Source: Desulfolinea sp050305405
GTDB lineage: Bacteria; Chloroflexota; Anaerolineae; Anaerolineales; Villigracilaceae
Length of the DNA stretch: 64,000 bases
Direction of reading: 5' to 3'
NCBI GenBank assembly: GCA_050305405.1
Contig: JBNLFG010000013.1
Coordinates: 94,083 to 158,082, forward strand
In this document: positions 1-9,700 of the stretch, in pieces
How positions within the stretch are numbered: the stretch's first letter is position 1
How the letters are laid out: every line of letters begins with the position of its first letter
Translations under genes and position numbers: made by a program
The notes under the pieces: model-generated
The model's input: the letters and a program-made list of their open reading frames with translations, nothing else
The model's database searches: none
What the model was told of the DNA's origin: nothing

Positions 1-287
1 AGCGCAGGGATCGTTGCAATGATGATATACCAAGCCATACGGTTTTCGTCGCTCGAAAAAGGTTTTGCAAAAAAGGCTTTTAACAACCCCAGCAAATCCT
101 GCCAAAAGTAGATAAAAAGCGAAACCAACGTGCCCCACTGGACAAGCACCAGAAAAGCAAACATCGCGTCACTGGACGGGATGCCGAGTATCTCCTGCCC
201 GATCAGCAGATGCGCAGTCGAAGAAACGGGAATGAACTCGGTCAATCCCTGGATGATCCCTAATATAAAAGCTTGAAAAATATTCAT
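1..287 (-). CDS. uppP: Undecaprenyl-diphosphatase UppP (BacA family), N-terminal part
   Basis: Dephosphorylates undecaprenyl diphosphate in the membrane so the lipid carrier can be reused for cell-wall synthesis. Only about the first 95 residues lie in the window; the gene runs off the left edge. The N-terminus reads MNIFQAFILGIIQGLTEF followed by P-V-S-S-T-A-H, the family's conserved first signature (usually QGxTEFLPVSSSxH), then hydrophobic segments. The ATG overlaps the TGA of the upstream cyclase gene (ATGA), so the two are probably translated together. The family assignment is secure; the rest of the protein cannot be checked here. Confidence 0.9.
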   Translation of the reverse strand, partial: MNIFQAFILGIIQGLTEFIPVSSTAHLLIGQEILGIPSSDAMFAFLVLVQWGTLVSLFIYFWQDLLGLLKAFFAKPFSSDENRMAWYIIIATIPA

Positions 288-1504
288 AGAATTGCATATA
301 CCTTTACTAAGTCTTCTTTCCCCTTCGCGGAGATTTCTTTTTCACGTCCAATTGTGATCTGTGAGAGTTGGATGTGCGTGGCTTGCGATATCCAAATCTC
401 GTTAGCGCCAGCGGCGCTTTCGATGCGTGAAGCGGTGTTGACTACATCACCGAGTACATCGTAAAAACGGATATTTCTCCCGCCGAGCAAACCTTCAACA
501 ACTGGGCCTGTGTGGATGCCAATGCCAGCGCCTAAATCCGCAAGCGTCAGTGTTTTACGCACAACACGGCGCAATTCACGTGCAGCTTGAACGGCTTCCT
601 TTGGCTCAAGAAAAACGGCCATCACCTCGTCTGCTGTGAACTTATACTTGATGACCTCCGAGCGTTCGAGTACCGACTCAATCGCCAGATAATAGTCATT
701 CATAAGGGAAGCAACTTCCTCGGGGGAGCGTCTCTCGCTCCAGCGCGTAAACGAACGAATATCCATGAACAGAATTGTACGTTCCTGTCTTTGGAGCAGC
801 ATCGAATTTGGATCATCCAAAGCCCGCCCCAGCAGGTTGCGTCCCAGTAGCCACTCGGAATATATTTTTAGCGTTTCTGCGGTCTCACGTAAACTGAGCA
901 GCGTGTGGCGCGCATTCACATCCGCCAAACCAACCGAGACGCCCAAGAGCAGCGTCACCAAACCGATTAGCTGGTGTGAGGCGTCCTGAAAAAACTCAAA
1001 CAGAGTACCTGTCTGCGTGGGATTGGTGTAACTCTCAAAAATGACATAAGCAGCGAACAGTATCTGCGCACGCACAACATTCTCAACAACCAGGAGAACG
1101 TCGGAAAGAAAACCTTTCTCTTCACTCTGAAGCGCCTGCAAAACCCCGATCAGCGCAGCAAAAAACCAGTAGGCAACGTGATGAGGGGATTCGAAGAACT
1201 TCATCCCTTCAATGGCGACTTCACCGATGGTGTAAAGCGCAGGCGCAATCAGATTGCCAAGAAAACGTTGCACGCGCTGACCCTGGGTTTGTTTCGCTAC
1301 CCAATACGCCTGTACCAAAGCCGAAGGGATAAGCACGTACATATCCGGCTTGGCGATGTACGCCGCCCCTTCTGTAAGCGCTTCGATGAGCAGGATGCCG
1401 ATAGGAAACTGCCCCGTATTGCGAAAGAGTTCACGCCAAAAACGCTGCACAAAAGAACTTTGCAGGTGCTTCTCAATCGTTTCGTTCGCAGAGTGGTTTA
1501 CCAT
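284..1504 (-). CDS. Membrane-anchored class III adenylate cyclase
   Basis: Makes cyclic nucleotide from NTP. 406 residues: a hydrophobic N-terminal half (about residues 30-230, several likely membrane segments) followed by a class III cyclase catalytic domain (about 240-405). Metal-binding Asp residues are seen in FMDIRSFT and FTADEVMAVF. The adenine-selecting Lys (VIKYKF) and Asp (RFYDVLGD) and the transition-state Asn and Arg (VVNTASRIES) are all present, so it should be active and favour ATP. The membrane domain matches no sensor I recognise. Its TGA overlaps the uppP start, suggesting an operon. What it senses is unknown. Confidence 0.85.
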   Translation of the reverse strand: MVNHSANETIEKHLQSSFVQRFWRELFRNTGQFPIGILLIEALTEGAAYIAKPDMYVLIPSALVQAYWVAKQTQGQRVQRFLGNLIAPALYTIGEVAIEGMKFFESPHHVAYWFFAALIGVLQALQSEEKGFLSDVLLVVENVVRAQILFAAYVIFESYTNPTQTGTLFEFFQDASHQLIGLVTLLLGVSVGLADVNARHTLLSLRETAETLKIYSEWLLGRNLLGRALDDPNSMLLQRQERTILFMDIRSFTRWSERRSPEEVASLMNDYYLAIESVLERSEVIKYKFTADEVMAVFLEPKEAVQAARELRRVVRKTLTLADLGAGIGIHTGPVVEGLLGGRNIRFYDVLGDVVNTASRIESAAGANEIWISQATHIQLSQITIGREKEISAKGKEDLVKVYAIL

Positions 1505-1588
1505 AATCTTTTTACGCTACAGAGGGTCATTATTTTACTTCTTTCTTTGGGGTAAAAAATATGGCCATGGTTCTAATAAGCTACTTTT

Positions 1589-2701
1589 TTATCGCCGAGA
1601 CGCATTTCCTTTCCAGTAATCCAGCCAGCCAGGGACCTTCTCTTCAAAGTTACCGTCCAATACGGCAACACGCATATCTTTAACGAGATGGATAAGGGCG
1701 TGCAAATTATGAATGGAAAGCAACGTTCCAGCCAGAAGTTCTTTCGCTACAACAAGATGGCGAATATAAGCACGCGTAAAGGTCTGGCATGTGTAGCAGG
1801 TGCAACCCTCGTCGATGGGACGCTCGTCACGGGCAAAGGTGGCATTCTTTAGGTTTAGGCGCCCTTCTGGTGAGAAAGCGGCGTGATGACGTGCCAAGCG
1901 GGTTGGCAGGACGCAATCAAAAATGTCTACGCCGCGGCGGACGCCTTCGATCAGGTCTTCGGGGGTGCCGACGCCCATCAGGTAACGAGGTTTATTTTCG
2001 GGCAGGGCTGGCGTGACCACATCAAGGGTGGCGTACATATCTTTTTTGGTTTCCCCTACACTCAAGCCGCCGATGGCAACACCAGGTGTATCTAAGGCAG
2101 ATATAAATTGAGCGGATTCAAGCCGAAGGTCGGGGTTGACGCCGCCCTGCACGATCCCAAAGAGGGCTTGGTCAGGGCGCTTGTGCGCTTCCACAGAGCG
2201 AACAGCCCAGCGATGCGTCCGATCCATCGCTTTTTTGATATAGACTTCGTCGTAGGGGTCGGCGCATTCATCAAAAGCCATGATAATATCCGCGCCAAGA
2301 TTCTCCTGAATGGCAATGGATTTTTCAGGTGTGAAGCGGTGCGTTGAGCCGTCGATATGACTCTTGAAAGTGACACCATCTTCATCTACTTTGCGAGTAT
2401 TGGAAAGGGAGAAAACCTGAAACCCGCCTGAGTCGGTCAGCATCGGCCCATGCCACTGCATGAAATTATGCAGACCGCCCATATCGCGGACGAGCTCGTC
2501 GCCGGGACGCAAGTAGAGGTGGTAGGTGTTAGAGAGAACAAGCGAAGCGCCCGTGCCCTTAACTTGTTCCGGTGTAAGCAGCTTGACATTTGCCTGTGTG
2601 CCGACCGGTGCGAAGACGGGCGTCTCGAGCGCACCGTGCGGCGTATGAAAAACGCCCGCGCGGGCGTGGCCTTGTGTGGCGAGGAGTTCGTATTCAAACA
2701 T
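1589..2701 (-). CDS. tgt: Queuine tRNA-ribosyltransferase
   Basis: Exchanges guanine 34 for a queuosine precursor in GUN-anticodon tRNAs. 370 residues, the normal length. Visible family motifs are the active-site stretch DSGGFQVFSL, the second Asp region GLSVGE, and the C-terminal zinc site C-T-C-Y-T-C with a downstream His (LLSIHNLHAL). The ATG is immediately followed by the typical start MFEYELLATQGHARAGV. It lies just downstream of a small membrane-protein gene on the same strand (19-nt gap). No queuosine biosynthesis or transport gene is visible beside it. Confidence 0.96.
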   Translation of the reverse strand: MFEYELLATQGHARAGVFHTPHGALETPVFAPVGTQANVKLLTPEQVKGTGASLVLSNTYHLYLRPGDELVRDMGGLHNFMQWHGPMLTDSGGFQVFSLSNTRKVDEDGVTFKSHIDGSTHRFTPEKSIAIQENLGADIIMAFDECADPYDEVYIKKAMDRTHRWAVRSVEAHKRPDQALFGIVQGGVNPDLRLESAQFISALDTPGVAIGGLSVGETKKDMYATLDVVTPALPENKPRYLMGVGTPEDLIEGVRRGVDIFDCVLPTRLARHHAAFSPEGRLNLKNATFARDERPIDEGCTCYTCQTFTRAYIRHLVVAKELLAGTLLSIHNLHALIHLVKDMRVAVLDGNFEEKVPGWLDYWKGNASRR

Positions 2702-2720
2702 GGGCGTATTATACGCGAGT

Positions 2721-3272
2721 TTAATTTAGCTTCAACCTCTGCATCAAAAATTCTTGAACAATAAAAACGAATTTTAACAACTCTTGCCCCACTGTAGTTT
2801 TGAGAAACACGGGTCTCTTACGTGTTTCTTCTAAAATCTCTTGAGATGTTCGTTTAATTATGAGGTAATTCTCATCAGGATTTTCTATCAAATCTCGAAT
2901 ACGTATTACTTTGGACACAAATAGTTTTTCCAATTCGTCAGGATCATCTAATATCCGAATATGCTCTATCACCAAACTGGATGTTTCAAGAATTTCTTGT
3001 TTGGTAAACTCCAACTCTTCATTTGCCAATACGGGAAAAAAGCGCGCCAAAGTTATAAATATGAAAGACAAGGGAATGGCATACCATAGAATTTTTGACA
3101 CAAACCAATCAACAGAAAGAAAAAGGGCGACACCTATAGTTTCAACTTGTGTAATAGTGACAAACAAAGTTTTTGCAAAAATAACAAGGGTGGCAAAACC
3201 AACAAAACCTATGTATAGGTTTGAAAGCTGAATCTTTGTATTCTTTAATTTCTGAAACCAGGAAAATTTCAT
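2721..3272 (-). CDS. Hypothetical protein with two membrane segments
   Basis: 183 residues. I do not recognise a family. Two hydrophobic stretches lie in the N-terminal half (around FVGFATLVIFAKTLFV and WYAIPLSFIFITLA). The C-terminal half is charged, probably helical and cytoplasmic, with many Glu, Leu and Ile residues. The start at 3272 was preferred over one six codons upstream because a GAGGAAA sequence sits at suitable distance. The gene is more AT-rich than its neighbours, which may hint at a different origin. It precedes tgt on the same strand, but nothing links the functions. Confidence 0.6.
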   Translation of the reverse strand: MKFSWFQKLKNTKIQLSNLYIGFVGFATLVIFAKTLFVTITQVETIGVALFLSVDWFVSKILWYAIPLSFIFITLARFFPVLANEELEFTKQEILETSSLVIEHIRILDDPDELEKLFVSKVIRIRDLIENPDENYLIIKRTSQEILEETRKRPVFLKTTVGQELLKFVFIVQEFLMQRLKLN

Positions 3273-3424
3273 TATTGATTTCCTCACCATTTTTCTAAAA
3301 TCATTATAAGCCTAAACAGGCTAAATTATATATTCCAGTGTAACAACCTATTATTTCCCTTCGCATCGAGTGCGCGTTCGCGGTAAAATCAAAATTATCC
3401 CAATTATCACAAGGAAAGGGCACT

Positions 3425-4603
3425 ATGAACAACAAAACATATGATGTCATTATGGCTGGCGGGGGTGTGATGGGCTGCGCAACAGCCTATTATCTCTTGC
3501 TTGAAGACCCGACGCTAAAGGTTGCTATTGTCGAAATGGATGCAACCTACGCTAAAAACTCAACCGTTCTCTCGGACGGAAATACACGTTTGCAATTCAA
3601 CGTAAAAGAAAATATCCTGATGTCGCAGTACGCACTCGAAAAACTGGCGACCTTTGGCGAAGACATGGCTGTAGGTGGCATTAAGCCCCGAGTTGCTTTT
3701 AAGCAGCAGGGTAACCTTTTCCTAAGTAATTTTGAAAACGAAGAAAATGCCAAAGCTGGCTTGGCTGCACAGCAAAATCTCGGCTGCGACGTGCGCTGGG
3801 TCACGCCTGAAGAGTTGAATGCCAATTATCCCATCTTGAGCACGGAAGGTGTTGCCGGAGCAACCTACGGCGCACTGGACGGGACAATGGATCCGCACGC
3901 TGTTTTGATTGCTTTCAAGAATAAAGCTGTGGATCTCGGCGCAACGTTTATCGAAGCAGAAGTAGCCGAAATAACGAATAAAGACGGGCAAGTAACTGGC
4001 GTTATTCTCACTTCAGGCGAAAAACTTTTAGCGAAGCATGTCATGAATAGCACAGGCGCATGGGGCACGAAACTCGCAAAAACCGCTGGCATCGAACTGC
4101 CAGTGAAACCTGTTATGCGGCAGGTTTTCATCCTTGAAGTTGACCAAGTGCCCGACAAGGAGTATCCCTTCCTTTTCTTCCCGTCTGGGATCTATCTCTC
4201 GCAAGAGCATGGTAATCGCTTCATGTGCGGAAAATCCTTCGATAATGACCCAGTCGGCTTTGACTTCGTAACCAATCGCGACAGATTCATCAATGATATA
4301 TGGGAAGATTTGGTTGGCAGCATCCCATCCTTTGATCGACTGAAAGTCTCTGGCGCGTGGGCGGGTCTCTACGCCGTCAACACCTTCGACGGGAACGCCA
4401 TTCTCGGCGAGTTCGAATCCATGAAAGGTTTGTTCTTTGCAAACGGTTTCTCTGGTCACGGCTTTCAGCAGTGTCATGCTGTGGGACGTTATATCGCGGA
4501 ATTGATGCGCGGTGTAGCACCCGTGCTTGATTTGTCTATTTTTTCAGCGCAGCGGATTGTCGAGAACAAACCTGTTTTCGAAGGACATGGAAAACTAGTA
4601 TAA
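3425..4603 (+). CDS. FAD-dependent oxidoreductase, DAO family
   Basis: 392 residues. The N-terminus carries a dinucleotide-binding motif (MAGGGVMGCATAYYL) followed by an acidic strand end (VAIVEMD), the pattern of the D-amino-acid/sarcosine oxidase (DAO) superfamily. The C-terminal part has the family's typical closing FAD-contact region (ANGFSGHGFQQCHAVGRYIAELM). Such enzymes oxidise amines or amino acids such as sarcosine, glycine or proline derivatives; the substrate cannot be told from sequence. A clear ribosome site (AAGGAAAGG) precedes the ATG. It stands alone, followed 26 nt later by a lipoprotein gene on the same strand. Confidence 0.85.
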   Translation: MNNKTYDVIMAGGGVMGCATAYYLLLEDPTLKVAIVEMDATYAKNSTVLSDGNTRLQFNVKENILMSQYALEKLATFGEDMAVGGIKPRVAFKQQGNLFLSNFENEENAKAGLAAQQNLGCDVRWVTPEELNANYPILSTEGVAGATYGALDGTMDPHAVLIAFKNKAVDLGATFIEAEVAEITNKDGQVTGVILTSGEKLLAKHVMNSTGAWGTKLAKTAGIELPVKPVMRQVFILEVDQVPDKEYPFLFFPSGIYLSQEHGNRFMCGKSFDNDPVGFDFVTNRDRFINDIWEDLVGSIPSFDRLKVSGAWAGLYAVNTFDGNAILGEFESMKGLFFANGFSGHGFQQCHAVGRYIAELMRGVAPVLDLSIFSAQRIVENKPVFEGHGKLV

Positions 4604-4629
4604 AAACAGCACTAAGCTTTGGAGATAAA

Positions 4630-5169
4630 ATGAAAAAAGTGAGAAAAACGATTATTCCGGGCGCGATAAGCGCATTAATTCTCTCTGCATTGCTCTTGTC
4701 TGGCTGTGCAAAAAAAGACGAAGAGCTTGTTTCTGAACCAAAAGATATCCTTCAACATATAGATTATTGCAATGTGGATCCAAGTAAGCTGTGTGTAGAG
4801 GGGTTTGGGAAAGAAGAAGATCAACGCCTGATCATCCTTTTTAATACAAAGGATAAAAACGAAAAAGATATTTATGCAAATATCACAAATGATGATGAAA
4901 CAGTCCGGTTCGCGTGTTACTCATCAGACGAATCCCCTACGAATATCTATTGCACAGGGAACACTCTCCCCCCTAGTGGGGGCACCATCAAAATTGATGC
5001 TTACGCTACTGAAGATGATCGTCTCCTGGGTAGTGGAAATTTTAATATCCAGTATGGACAGTTCGAGGGGTGGGATATACCAAGCCCCCCAGACACCAGC
5101 TATCCAAACCCTCCTGCAACACACCCAAACTATCCGAATTATCCAAACTACCCCAATTACCCGAATTAA
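4630..5169 (+). CDS. Lipoprotein with C-terminal YPN repeats
   Basis: 179 residues. A lipoprotein signal (hydrophobic stretch ending LLLSGC) implies export and lipidation at Cys 26. The middle has four spread cysteines and reads like a small secreted beta domain; no family recognised. The last 25 residues are a Pro/Tyr/Asn tail ending in four tandem Tyr-Pro-Asn units. A GGAGATAAA ribosome site precedes the ATG. The next gene starts 15 nt downstream, so the two may be co-transcribed. Confidence 0.75.
   Translation: MKKVRKTIIPGAISALILSALLLSGCAKKDEELVSEPKDILQHIDYCNVDPSKLCVEGFGKEEDQRLIILFNTKDKNEKDIYANITNDDETVRFACYSSDESPTNIYCTGNTLPPSGGTIKIDAYATEDDRLLGSGNFNIQYGQFEGWDIPSPPDTSYPNPPATHPNYPNYPNYPNYPN
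5131..5166 (+). repeat. Tandem repeat encoding Tyr-Pro-Asn units
   Basis: Nine-nucleotide units of the type TAYCCNAAY repeat four times at the 3' end of the lipoprotein gene, each coding Tyr-Pro-Asn. Codon choice differs between units (CCG, CCA, CCC; AAT, AAC), so the repeat is kept at protein level rather than being a fresh DNA expansion. Confidence 0.8.
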
Positions 5170-5184
5170 TCTCCAAGTGTTTAC

Positions 5185-6765
5185 ATGATAGATACCTTAC
5201 GAGATGGCTTACTTGTATTAAGCGATCAAGTGCCACTTATCATCACAGTAATTCTACTTATCGGGGCTTTCTATATTCCAATTTCCTTGCTCTTTTCAAA
5301 AAAAGAGCAAGGAAATTCTTTTTTGACACATATATTACTGTTCTTTTTTATCTTATCTTCGCTCATCATACGCTTGGCTTTTATTCGCAAGCTTTTCTTA
5401 CCCCTCTACTTTGATTCAGCTGAACATATTCGTATCATCAATACCTTGTTAGCTGGAGGAGAAGCCAATCTGACACCAACGTATTACCATATTGGTTTCC
5501 ATGTATTCCTATCACTTTTAGTATCCGTTTTAAACATAGACCCGCCCCAAGCTGTATTGACCTTTGGCCAAATCATTCTCGCATTTTTGCCTGTCCCCAT
5601 CTTTTTCTTTATCTGGCAGGAGACAAAGTCAAGTCTTGCAGCTCTCTTCAGTAGTATTTTGTCAAGTTTTACATGGAGCATGCCAGGCTTTGCTGTCAAC
5701 TGGGGGAAATATCCTATGCTCACAAGTCTCTTCCTAGGGTCAACGATTATCCTTTATGTCTATCTACTCAACAAAAAAAGAGAGAGGAATCTGGTTCATT
5801 ACGCGGCGCTTGTTTTGGGCATCACCGCTGCGACCTTAACTCACTCACGCATCCTCATTTTCTTCACTATCGCTGGCCTAAGTTGGCTGATTGCGCAGAA
5901 AATATCCAGGAGCAAGCCTTCTCATCAGGTCATCATCATTGGATTTTCTCTCACCTATTTAATGTTTTTAGGATCGCTCATCTATCACAACGCCTTGTTG
6001 AAACTCACGCTGGATCCTTATTTGACTATTCAGTCCGCATACGCAACGCTGCTGGTTCTATTTCTTAGCCCCTTTGCCTACAAAAAAGCGCCCAGCTATT
6101 TTTACTTCAGCATATTTCTAATCATAGGGCTACTTGCCAGTCTCTTCATCCCTCTTGGGGATTATCTTTTTGGCCTGAAAAATCTAACACTTTTAGACCG
6201 CCCATTCGTTGAAACAGTTCTATACATTCCCCTATCGATAATTGGAGGGATGGGTTTTGCACAGATCATAAAATTAGCTAAATTTACAAAACCGCTGAAT
6301 AAGAATTTGTTTTTTTTGTCATTGATTGGGATCTTTACATTCTACAGTTTACAGCACTACGCAGTTACACCATCTTCATGTTGTAACTTCACAAGTCACG
6401 ATGACGTTACAGCAATAGCATGGATCAGAAATAACATCCCTGCTACGGCAAAAATTCTCATCGCGGCAGAGCCGTTAACAGTCATGCCAAGCGAAAACTT
6501 GGGAGACCTGACAGGGACTGATGCCGGTGTTTGGGTCTCCAGTTTAACGCAGCAGGAAACAGTGAAGCTTCTTTATTCTGCTAATTTTGAAGACCAGGCA
6601 ACTTATGATTTTTTATGCCAGCAGGGTGTGGACTATATTTACGCGGGAAATCAATCCCTTAGCTTTAATAAATCTCTACATCGTAGTGATAACTGGTATA
6701 GAGAGGTGCTTTCCCTGCCAAAGGTTCGTCTTTTTGCACTACAGGATTGTAGCGAAGAACGCTAA
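5185..6765 (+). CDS. Polytopic membrane protein, probable GT-C-type glycosyltransferase
   Basis: 526 residues with about 11-12 hydrophobic segments and a short soluble C-terminal domain (from about residue 400). The first extracytoplasmic loop carries FDSAEHIRIIN, which resembles the acidic first-loop motif of GT-C enzymes that use polyprenyl-linked sugars. The overall architecture fits a mannosyltransferase- or oligosaccharyltransferase-like protein, but no specific family is claimed. It follows the YPN lipoprotein closely on the same strand. Its stop codon overlaps that of the converging 2045-residue gene by three bases. Confidence 0.7.
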   Translation: MIDTLRDGLLVLSDQVPLIITVILLIGAFYIPISLLFSKKEQGNSFLTHILLFFFILSSLIIRLAFIRKLFLPLYFDSAEHIRIINTLLAGGEANLTPTYYHIGFHVFLSLLVSVLNIDPPQAVLTFGQIILAFLPVPIFFFIWQETKSSLAALFSSILSSFTWSMPGFAVNWGKYPMLTSLFLGSTIILYVYLLNKKRERNLVHYAALVLGITAATLTHSRILIFFTIAGLSWLIAQKISRSKPSHQVIIIGFSLTYLMFLGSLIYHNALLKLTLDPYLTIQSAYATLLVLFLSPFAYKKAPSYFYFSIFLIIGLLASLFIPLGDYLFGLKNLTLLDRPFVETVLYIPLSIIGGMGFAQIIKLAKFTKPLNKNLFFLSLIGIFTFYSLQHYAVTPSSCCNFTSHDDVTAIAWIRNNIPATAKILIAAEPLTVMPSENLGDLTGTDAGVWVSSLTQQETVKLLYSANFEDQATYDFLCQQGVDYIYAGNQSLSFNKSLHRSDNWYREVLSLPKVRLFALQDCSEER

Positions 6766-9700
6766 CGCGCATTCATCATAATCGTCAAAATAGTCATCCT
6801 GCCAGTCGTGGCTAAACGCTCTAGCTCAACTTCATTCGCCAGCGTATCGTCAAGGTTGGTTTCATCGGCTTCGCGCCAGGCAATGCGCATGGCTTGAATA
6901 CCAATATCCCGGAAGGGATCATGGTCGCTGCTGATGCCGATACGATCACGGTCAAAGAGGACATCTGGTGAGAAGGGTTGTTCACCACGTTCTTCGGGGA
7001 AAGAAAGCTGCAAGCGCCCGCCCAAAAGACTTTGCGCATGTTCGATGGAATAGAGCAATAGCCCTTCGTTTTCACGCGTTCCTTGCGCATCAAGGTGATA
7101 GGCGTTTCCGCCAGCGACAGCATCCAGTTGGAGCATAGCAACCACATCATCAAGCGGATAGAGGGGATTCTTGATGTAATAGCGCGAACCTTGTTCACCC
7201 AACTCTTGTCCACCCCAAGCAACAAAGAGCACGCTCCGCTCCGGACGATAGCCGCTTTCCTGCCAGAGACGGGCAATCTCCAGCATCGTAGCAACGCCGC
7301 TGGCGTTATCGTTTGCGCCGCTGTAACGTCGATCAGGGTCGTCGCCGACATGGTCGTAGTGCGCACCAACGAGGATAATGTCATGACTCAGCACCGGATC
7401 GCTGCCGGGCAGGTAGCCAAAGACATTCGCAGTCTCAGCAGCCGTATCGTCGTTCAACGAAATGCTCAGACGCGTATCAAACCCGAGGAAAAGGGCTGGC
7501 GGCGCACTATAAAGGCTGGCAATGCTTTCGCCGCTTATTTCAAGCAGACGCTTGAATCCATCGCGCGTCAACTCCAATACGGGGATCGAGTCTTCGGGGG
7601 GCAAGGTACGCGCCAGATATTTAGCGCTTAGATCTTCGGCGCGGTCGCGGTCACCGACCAGCAGCAGTGCGCCCGCGCCATGTGCGGTGGCCAGCGCAAT
7701 CTCTTCGTCAATCGTCCCAGTCGGCTTACGGACAGCGATATTTCCATCCAGATCCATGCCCGTGTAATCATCATCCATGATCCAGACCAGATCGCCGCTC
7801 AAGTTGCCACCTGTACTGACAGCCTGCAAGATCAGGAAGTCTTCGCGGTAGACAAAGGGTTCTTCCGTGCCGTCTGATTGCAGGGTTAAACTCATCTGGG
7901 GCGTCTCAAGATAATACTGATAGGTCACCGGGAAAAGCTGCCGCTCAACCTGCAAGCCATATTCAGCAAATTTCTCGGCAATATAGTCGGCAGCCATGTC
8001 TGCACCGGGGGAGCCAGCCTGACGTCCTGCCAACTCCGGGCTGGTCAAAAAGTCGATGTGGGCAAGGGCGCGCTCCTCGTCGAAGCTTTCAGCAATGGTA
8101 ACCCAATTATCGGTGCTATGTCCAACGGCGAAAGATGTTTGCCAATCGGAAACAAATTCGGGCAGCGTGCGAGGCGTAGCTGTCCGCAGCGCAGTCTCCA
8201 CATCGCTGGAACGCATTACGCTCCAAAGCGCATCCTGACCGTAAGTTTCCGCTAAATATCGAACGCTGTTCCAGGCTTGTGCGACAGCAAGGTTGTAGTC
8301 ATCTTCGCTCAGTCGATACAAGATCGGGAAGTTGGCAAAGTCGAAGAGGGATTCAGATTCAATGCTCTTGCGAAGGGCATAGAGATTAGCAGCCGCGGCC
8401 ATTTGGGATGCGTTCGCGTTAACGCCACGCGCGAGGTAACTGACTCCGCCTGTCAACAGCCATTCATCCTGAACGCCATTTTGCAAGAGCAACTGACGGG
8501 CAAGATGCGCGGCGAGAACAGGTCGATAACTCTCGGCAGATGCGGGCGCCTCAAGCAAGAGCTTAAGCGAGTGTCCCTGCGCCGACCAGCCGGGGGCCCA
8601 ATCATTGTTAGGATAAGAAAGGAAAACGGATGTGCGATAGGCGCTCTCATCGCTGTAGAGATTGATGGTCTGCCAAGCCGGGCTACTGATGCCCATATCG
8701 GCACTGAGCTGCTTGTAAATCTCCTGTGCATTGGTGAGCAGGGCGGTAGCCAGCTCTTCCTGTCCTGCCGGATAACGTACACGCACTCGGTCTCCGGCGA
8801 TGATCTCAAGCGGAACACCCGCCCAGCGGTAACTTGCGCCATTGCGTTTGAAAAGAACCCTAAACGTGGATGTGCCACTCGCCCAGCGCGCCGAACTGCC
8901 TTCAAGATGATAATTCAACGTAACCAGAGCATGAACATTACCGCCTGCGAGAATGGCAACTGGCTTGGCGCTCAACGAGAAAGATTCAACCGGATACTCG
9001 CTCAGATCGGCAAACCAATCGGTTTCTTCGCGCAGCAAATTGGGCGTACGACGATCAACGGTGGCAAGGAAAGCATCCAGATCACCGGCAAGGACCGCAT
9101 CACTGCGTGCGCTGAGTAATTCATCAAGGGCAGTTTGGGTATCAGCCAGCTTGCCTGACCAATCTTCGCGCCAGGCACGCTGGAAAGAGGCGGTCTCCGT
9201 ACGCAGGGCAGCAGCAAGGGCAGCATCTGCGCCACTTTCCGTGAGACAGTCGTTACTCTGACAGGCGCGCCCAAAAGTTGTGATGAAACGTCCAAGACCA
9301 TTCCAGCCCAGATTTTCGCGCAGGTAATCGATGGCAGCCCAGGAAGTTGCCGCATTGGTCGGAGCAGCATCGCTGACGGATAAATCGCGCAGGGATGTCA
9401 GAAAGCTTGCCTGAACAGTAAGCGGATCACCCTCAGAAGCGATCACAAGCGGCAATCCATCCCAAAGCCAGGGCGCGGCAGATTCAGGAATACCCGCATT
9501 CGCGAGTGCCAGATGAACAACCGCTTCGCCCAAGCGCTCGCCTTCTGCTATCTCCGCGCTGTAGGCTAATTTGATGGTGTGCGGCATCGTTGCAGCACTC
9601 TCATCTCGCGCCAACGACATAGCTGTGCTGGCACGCAGAGCCTCATTCCCATCAAAAAGCAAAATACGAGCATCTGTTTCGGCGGGCAAACCGAGTAAGT

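Noticed and set aside
8277..9119. Plus-strand reading frame of 280 codons opposite the giant fusion gene
   Set aside because: Lies fully within the giant gene, whose domains continue without break on the other strand.
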